NCBI RefSeq assembly: GCF_000220985.1
Contig: NZ_AFRW01000022.1
Span: 1-41,876, forward strand
Length of the DNA: 41,876 bases
Direction: 5' to 3'
Origin: Nesterenkonia sp. F
GTDB taxonomy: Bacteria; Actinomycetota; Actinomycetes; Actinomycetales; Micrococcaceae
Below are positions 38,357 to 41,876 of the stretch, piece by piece (within the stretch, counting starts at the first letter, position 1; every line of letters starts with the position of its first letter). The position numbers and the translations under genes were made by a program. The notes under the pieces were generated by a model. That model was not told where the DNA came from. It saw nothing but the letters and a program-made list of their open reading frames with translations, and did not search any database.

Positions 38357-39536
38357 TCAGCGGCTGCGCCGGACCAGCCGGTCGGCGACCGCCTGGAGAT
38401 CGGCGACGACGTCGGCGGCCGCGCCCGACGAGGGCAGCCGGTCGGTGCCCGCGCGGCCGGCGGCGACCAGCTCGGCGATCGAGGCCTCGACCGCCTCCAC
38501 CGCGCCGGCGGCGATGAGGATCTCGCGGGCGCGCTCGACGTCGGCGGTCGTCAGGCGGGGGTCGCCGAGCATCGCCCCCAGCTCGCGCGCCTGCTGCGCG
38601 GAGGCGCCGAAGAGTCCGTGGGCGATGAGCTCGGTGCGCTTTCCCTCGCGCAGATCATCGCCGACCGGCTTGCCGGTGGTCTCCGGGTCGCCGAAGACGC
38701 CGAGCAGATCGTCGCGCAGCTGGAAGGCCTCGCCGGTCGGCAGCGCGGCCGCGGCCAGCGACTCGCGCAGCGCCGCGGGCGCTCCGGCCAGGGCCGCGCC
38801 GAGGACCAGCGGATGCTCGGTGGAGTAGCGGGCCGACTTGTGGCGCAGCACCCGGCGGGCCCGATCGAGGGCCTCTCCCGCGGAGGCCGCGGGGGTGCGG
38901 ACCTCGTCGAGGACGTCGAGATACTGTCCGGCGATGACCTCGGTGTGCATCCGGTGGAAGCGCAGCCGTGCCTCGCGTCGGGCGTCGTTCGGCGCCCTCG
39001 CCGGAGAGCTCGGCCGCGGCGGCGTCCTGCGCCTCGCCGAAGGCCTGCCCGGCCCAGGACAGCGCCAGGTCGCCGGCGAGGATCGCGGCGCTGACGCCGA
39101 AGTGGCCGGCCTCGCCGCGATGGTCGGCGCTGCGGTGCAGCTGTTCGAACCGGCGGTGCGCGCTGGGAGCCCCGCGCCGGGTGTCGGAGCGGTCGATCAC
39201 ATCGTCATGGATCAGCGCGGCGGCCTGGAAGAGCTCCAGCGCGACGCCGAGCCGCACCGGCGCCTCGGCGTCGGGGGAGCCGCCGGCGGCCCGCCAGCCG
39301 ATCCAGGCGAGCACGGCGCGCAGCTTCTTGCCGCCGCGGGTGAGCTCGGTCAGCTGCTCGACCAGCGGGGAGCCCGCGGGGGAGACGGCGTCGATCTCCT
39401 CCGCCCGGGCGGCCAGGAACGTCGCGCAGGCCTGAGAGACCCGGTCGATCTGGCGTCGCTGCCCCGTGTCGGCGGATGAGGCGCCGTCCGGGGCTTCGAC
39501 CGGCGCCGCGGGGGTCCCTGGGTCGGGGCTGGTCAT
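38357..39536 (-). pseudogene. Polyprenyl diphosphate synthase, split by a one-base frameshift
   Basis: This is a trans-isoprenyl diphosphate synthase for long or medium prenyl chains, either quinone side chains or C20 precursors. The first frame holds GGKKLRAVLAW and the first Asp-rich motif LIHDDVIDRSDTRRG, then breaks after AAELSGEGA. The second frame, from about 38990 to the stop at 38357, holds RFHRMHTEVIAGQYLDVLDE, FQLRDDLLGVFGD (second Asp-rich site) and GKPVGDDLREGKRTE. Removing one base from the CCC at about 38995-38997 gives a continuous 392-residue protein of normal type. AGGAGGAG precedes ATG 39536. As read it would be inactive, and a sequence error is likely. Confidence 0.8.
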
Positions 39537-39613
39537 GCTTGCTCCTCCTGTGCGTCGACGGCCGCCCCCCCAGCCTAGCCGAGGGCGCCGTCGGCCGTGT
39601 CTCCGCCGGCCGG

Positions 39614-39619
39614 TATCGT
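39614..39619 (+). promoter_or_regulatory. -10 box for leaderless dinB mRNA
   Basis: TATCGT is followed by 7 bases (GGTCCCC) and the dinB ATG. There is no ribosome site between them. Confidence 0.5.
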
Positions 39620-39626
39620 GGTCCCC

Positions 39627-40925
39627 ATGGCAGGCAGCACAGGGGCGTCGTCGGGCGGCGGTGCGCCGGGTCGGGTGATCGCCCACGTCGACATGGACGC
39701 CTACTTCGTCGAGGTCGAGCTGCTCGAGCGCCCGGAGCTGCGCGGGCGCAAGCTCATCGTCGCCCAGGAGAGCGGCCGTTCGGTGGTGCTCTCGGCCTCC
39801 TACGAGGCGCGCGACGACGGGGTCCGCTCGGCCATGCCGCTGGCCCGCGCCCGGCGGCTCAGTCCGGAGGCGCTGGTGCTGCCGCCGCATCAGGGGCGCT
39901 ATCGCGAGATCTCGACGTCCCTCATGGGGCTCTTCGCCGAGGTGACCGACACCGTCGAGCAGCTCAGCGTCGACGAGGCCTTCCTCGACATCACCGGCGC
40001 CCGGCGCCGGCTCGGCGAACCCGAGGAGATCGGCCGGCACATCCGGGCCGAAGTCCGTGCGCGCTTCGGTCTGCCGTGCAGCGTGGGCATCGCCGACCGG
40101 AAGTTCATCGCCAAGATCGCCTCGACCCGGGCCAAGCCCGACGGCCTGCTGCTGGTCCCGCCGCGCCATCGGCTCGCGTTCCTGCACAGCCTGCCGGTGC
40201 GGGCGCTCTGGGGCGTGGGGGCGAGGACCGCCGAGGCGCTGGAGCGCCTCGGCATCACCACCGTCGAGCAGCTCGCCGAGACGCCGGCGGAGATGCTGCG
40301 CGCCCGTTTCGGCGCCGTCGGAGACCAGCTGCACGCGCTCGCCCGCGGCGAGGACGACCGGGGCGTGCAGACCTCCCGCGAGGAGAAGAGCATCGGCGCC
40401 GAGGAGACGTTCGCCGAGGACGTCGACTCCCGCCAGGAGCTGCTGGCCGAACTGCTCCGGCTCAGCCACCGGGTCGCCTCCCGGCTGCGCGCCGGGGGGC
40501 ATGCCGCCGGCCGGGTCAGCCTCAAGCTGCGCTATCGCGACTTCGAGACGCTGACCCGCAGCGTCACGCTGCGCCACAGCACGCAGTCGGCGCTGGTGCT
40601 GCATCGGCAGGCGGCGGGGCTGCTGGACGGCCTCGGCGTGCTCGCCCAGCCGGTGCGGCTGATCGGCCTTCGCGCCGAGGCGCTCAGCGGCGACGTCGCC
40701 GGTCTGCAGCTGAGCTTCGACCGGACCGAGACCAACTGGATCGACGCCGAGGAGGCTCTGGACGCCGTCGTCGCCCGCTACCCGGGCGGAGTGGCGCCGG
40801 CCTCGCTGCTCCGCCGTCCGACGTCGCGGAGGAACGGTGCGGGTGACGGCGCGGGCGACGGCGCGGGCGAGAGCGACCCCGGGGGAGTCGGCGCGGAGCC
40901 CGGGGCGGAGCGCGACCACGGCTAG
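39627..40925 (+). CDS. dinB: DNA polymerase IV (Y family)
   Basis: The 432-residue error-prone translesion polymerase has active-site acids in HVDMDAYFVEVE (Asp22) and in SVDEAFLDIT (Asp116, Glu117), and KIASTRAKPDG in the palm/fingers. A helix-hairpin-helix region LWGVGARTAEALERLGITT and the little-finger domain follow to about 390. The tail is a Gly/Asp/Ala repeat (GDGAGDGAGES) and is probably unstructured. ATG 39627 is preferred because it follows TATCGT by 7 bases. It is divergent from the prenyl synthase gene. No LexA (SOS) box is seen in the 90-base gap. Confidence 0.92.
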   Translation: MAGSTGASSGGGAPGRVIAHVDMDAYFVEVELLERPELRGRKLIVAQESGRSVVLSASYEARDDGVRSAMPLARARRLSPEALVLPPHQGRYREISTSLMGLFAEVTDTVEQLSVDEAFLDITGARRRLGEPEEIGRHIRAEVRARFGLPCSVGIADRKFIAKIASTRAKPDGLLLVPPRHRLAFLHSLPVRALWGVGARTAEALERLGITTVEQLAETPAEMLRARFGAVGDQLHALARGEDDRGVQTSREEKSIGAEETFAEDVDSRQELLAELLRLSHRVASRLRAGGHAAGRVSLKLRYRDFETLTRSVTLRHSTQSALVLHRQAAGLLDGLGVLAQPVRLIGLRAEALSGDVAGLQLSFDRTETNWIDAEEALDAVVARYPGGVAPASLLRRPTSRRNGAGDGAGDGAGESDPGGVGAEPGAERDHG

Positions 40926-40946
40926 GTGGGCGCGCCGATCAGACGG

Positions 40947-40952
40947 TAGAAT
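40947..40952 (+). promoter_or_regulatory. Candidate -10 box for the DUF3040 gene
   Basis: TAGAAT lies 80 bases before the ATG at 41033, in the gap after dinB. The -35 region is not clear. Confidence 0.45.
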
Positions 40953-41032
40953 GAGGATCCAGGCGGAAAGACTGCTTGGGCGAGGCGCCGAGGGCGCCCG
41001 GGAGATCGGCCGGCAACTGCAAGGAGCCCACG

Positions 41033-41443
41033 ATGGCACTCTCAGAGAGAGAACAGCGCATGCTGAAGGAGCTGGAGGAGCAGCTCCAGACCGAGGACCC
41101 CGGTTTCGCGACGTCCATGCAGGACGCGCCCACCGGCACGGTCGACGTCCGTCGGCTGGTGCTGGGTCTGCTCGTGGCCGTGGTCGGCCTCGTCGTGCTG
41201 ATCCTCGGCATCTACAACCAGTGGATCCCGGTGGGCGTCGGCGGCTTCCTGATCATGGGCGGCGGCGTGTACTTCGCCACCACCGGCGGCACCTCCTCCG
41301 GCCGCGGCTCCTCCTCGGGCGGCGACGGCGGCTCCGGCGGGGGCGGCGGAGGCGGCGGCCCGCGCGGCACGGCGCCGAGTCCCTCCGGCAGCTTCATGAG
41401 CGGACTCGAGCAGCGCTGGGAGGAGCGCCGGCGCCAGGAGTGA
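41033..41443 (+). CDS. DUF3040 family membrane protein
   Basis: The 136-residue protein opens MALSEREQRMLKELEEQLQT, the hallmark of the actinobacterial DUF3040 family. It then has two hydrophobic segments (about 42-62 and 66-84), a Gly/Ser-rich linker (about 87-115) and a basic C-terminal end. The function is unknown. The gene usually lies close before the mraZ-rsmH-fts division cluster in actinobacteria, and the window ends before that point could be tested. AAGGAG lies 6 bases before the ATG. Confidence 0.88.
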   Translation: MALSEREQRMLKELEEQLQTEDPGFATSMQDAPTGTVDVRRLVLGLLVAVVGLVVLILGIYNQWIPVGVGGFLIMGGGVYFATTGGTSSGRGSSSGGDGGSGGGGGGGGPRGTAPSPSGSFMSGLEQRWEERRRQE

Positions 41444-41486
41444 CCAGCGGCCCTCCGGTCCGCTCCGCCGACTCCCCAGACCTCTC

Positions 41487-41533
41487 CGAAGGCCCCCGCG
41501 GTCGCTGATCTGCAGCGACTGCGGGGGCCTTCG
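41487..41533 (+). terminator. Strong hairpin after the DUF3040 gene
   Basis: CGAAGGCCCCCGC (41487-41499) and GCGGGGGCCTTCG (41521-41533) pair perfectly, continued by GTCGCTG/CAGCGAC around loop ATCTG with one G-T pair, about 21 bp in all. There is only a weak T content after it. Confidence 0.8.
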
Positions 41534-41876
41534 TCGTGCTCGGGCGGCGGTGCCGCGCATCCTCCCTCCCCATCCCTCCACTCCGCTCGCCGCCGGCCTC
41601 GGGTCCCCGGGACTCCCGAGCGGCGCCGGGGCGCGGCGCCGGCTCGCCGCGATCCCCGCGATCCGTGTCCTGGCGCGGGACGACGGGCGTCGGCGCGCCC
41701 CTGCCGCCGTCGGCGCGGCGCCGGTCCGGCCATGTGGCGCCCTGCCGTGCCGCCAGATTCCCTCCACCGTCCTCCCCACGGCGCCCCACGGCACTCCACC
41801 GAAGAAGCCCCAGGTCAGCGAGCTGACCCAGGGGTCGCTGGGGATGGTTCCGCGAGATCCCGGGCGAATCATGGTT
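41534..41876. other. Non-coding right end with spaced repeats and a hairpin
   Basis: No convincing gene is seen from the DUF3040 stop to the window end. Four copies of CTCCAC/CCCCAC start at 41762, 41774, 41784 and 41794 (spacing 12, 10, 10). On the minus strand they read GTGGAG/GTGGGG. GGTCAG-CGAG-CTGACC, flanked by CCCC and GGGG (about 41808-41834), forms a hairpin that on the minus strand is followed by CTTCTTC. This could be a long leader of the next gene, or the terminator of a minus-strand gene beyond the edge. Confidence 0.4.

Noticed and set aside
39537-39626. LexA (SOS) box before dinB
   Set aside because: No GAAC-N4-GTTC or similar element is present in the 90-base gap.

Overview
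This window is a stretch of very GC-rich chromosome (third codon positions almost all G or C). It most likely comes from an actinobacterium of the order Micrococcales, perhaps near Micrococcaceae/Nesterenkonia. That placement is an inference from actinobacterium-specific genes (a Kgd-type 2-oxoglutarate decarboxylase N-terminus, GuaB1, class II DAHP synthase, a DUF3040 protein), from strong Shine-Dalgarno sites mixed with leaderless starts, and from the acidic exported proteins. No phage, transposase, CRISPR array or other mobile element is visible. One tRNA gene (Leu, anticodon CAG) is present.

Left part (1-8.5 kb): the 5' end of kgd (minus strand), divergent guaB1 (GMP-reductase-like enzyme), two translationally coupled CNNM/CorC-type membrane proteins preceded by a structured leader with a possible Pro/Arg-rich leader peptide, a zinc uptake operon znuA-znuC-znuB, and a convergent zur-type Fur-family regulator.

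Middle (8.6-24.5 kb): a pentose region. It holds an intracellular GH51 arabinofuranosidase, an orphan sugar-binding lipoprotein, a LacI-family regulator, a HIT protein coupled to a second LacI regulator, an alditol (xylitol-type) oxidase, and the L-arabinose catabolic operon araB-araD-araA followed by a CUT2 sugar ABC transporter (binding protein, double ATPase, permease). A perfect 14-bp LacI-type operator lies before araB. A related site overlaps the -35 box of a secreted GH10 xylanase at 29.3 kb. Together these genes suggest arabinoxylan use: xylanase outside the cell, import by ABC transport, arabinoside cleavage inside, then AraA-AraB-AraD to D-xylulose 5-phosphate. A 31-bp perfect stem separates this region from a convergent hrpA helicase gene.

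Right part (24.5-41.9 kb): hrpA, tRNA-Leu with a clear terminator, the xylanase, a plsC-type acyltransferase, an alpha/beta hydrolase with a small membrane protein, a FadD15-like acyl-CoA ligase, class II DAHP synthase, a membrane Ser/Thr kinase, a polyprenyl diphosphate synthase, dinB (DNA polymerase IV) and a DUF3040 protein. Four genes here (hrpA, fadD, the kinase, the prenyl synthase) each look broken near their end or middle by a single-base indel, three of them at runs of five G/C. This points to uncorrected sequence errors as the simplest reading. Several genes here (the hydrolase, DAHP synthase, kinase, dinB) have a TANNNT box 6-7 bases before the start codon and appear to be leaderless.

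Most of the window is ordinary core metabolism. The parts most worth a second look are the leader before the CNNM pair, the shared pentose operators, the large palindromes around the sugar transporter, and the cluster of homopolymer frameshifts.
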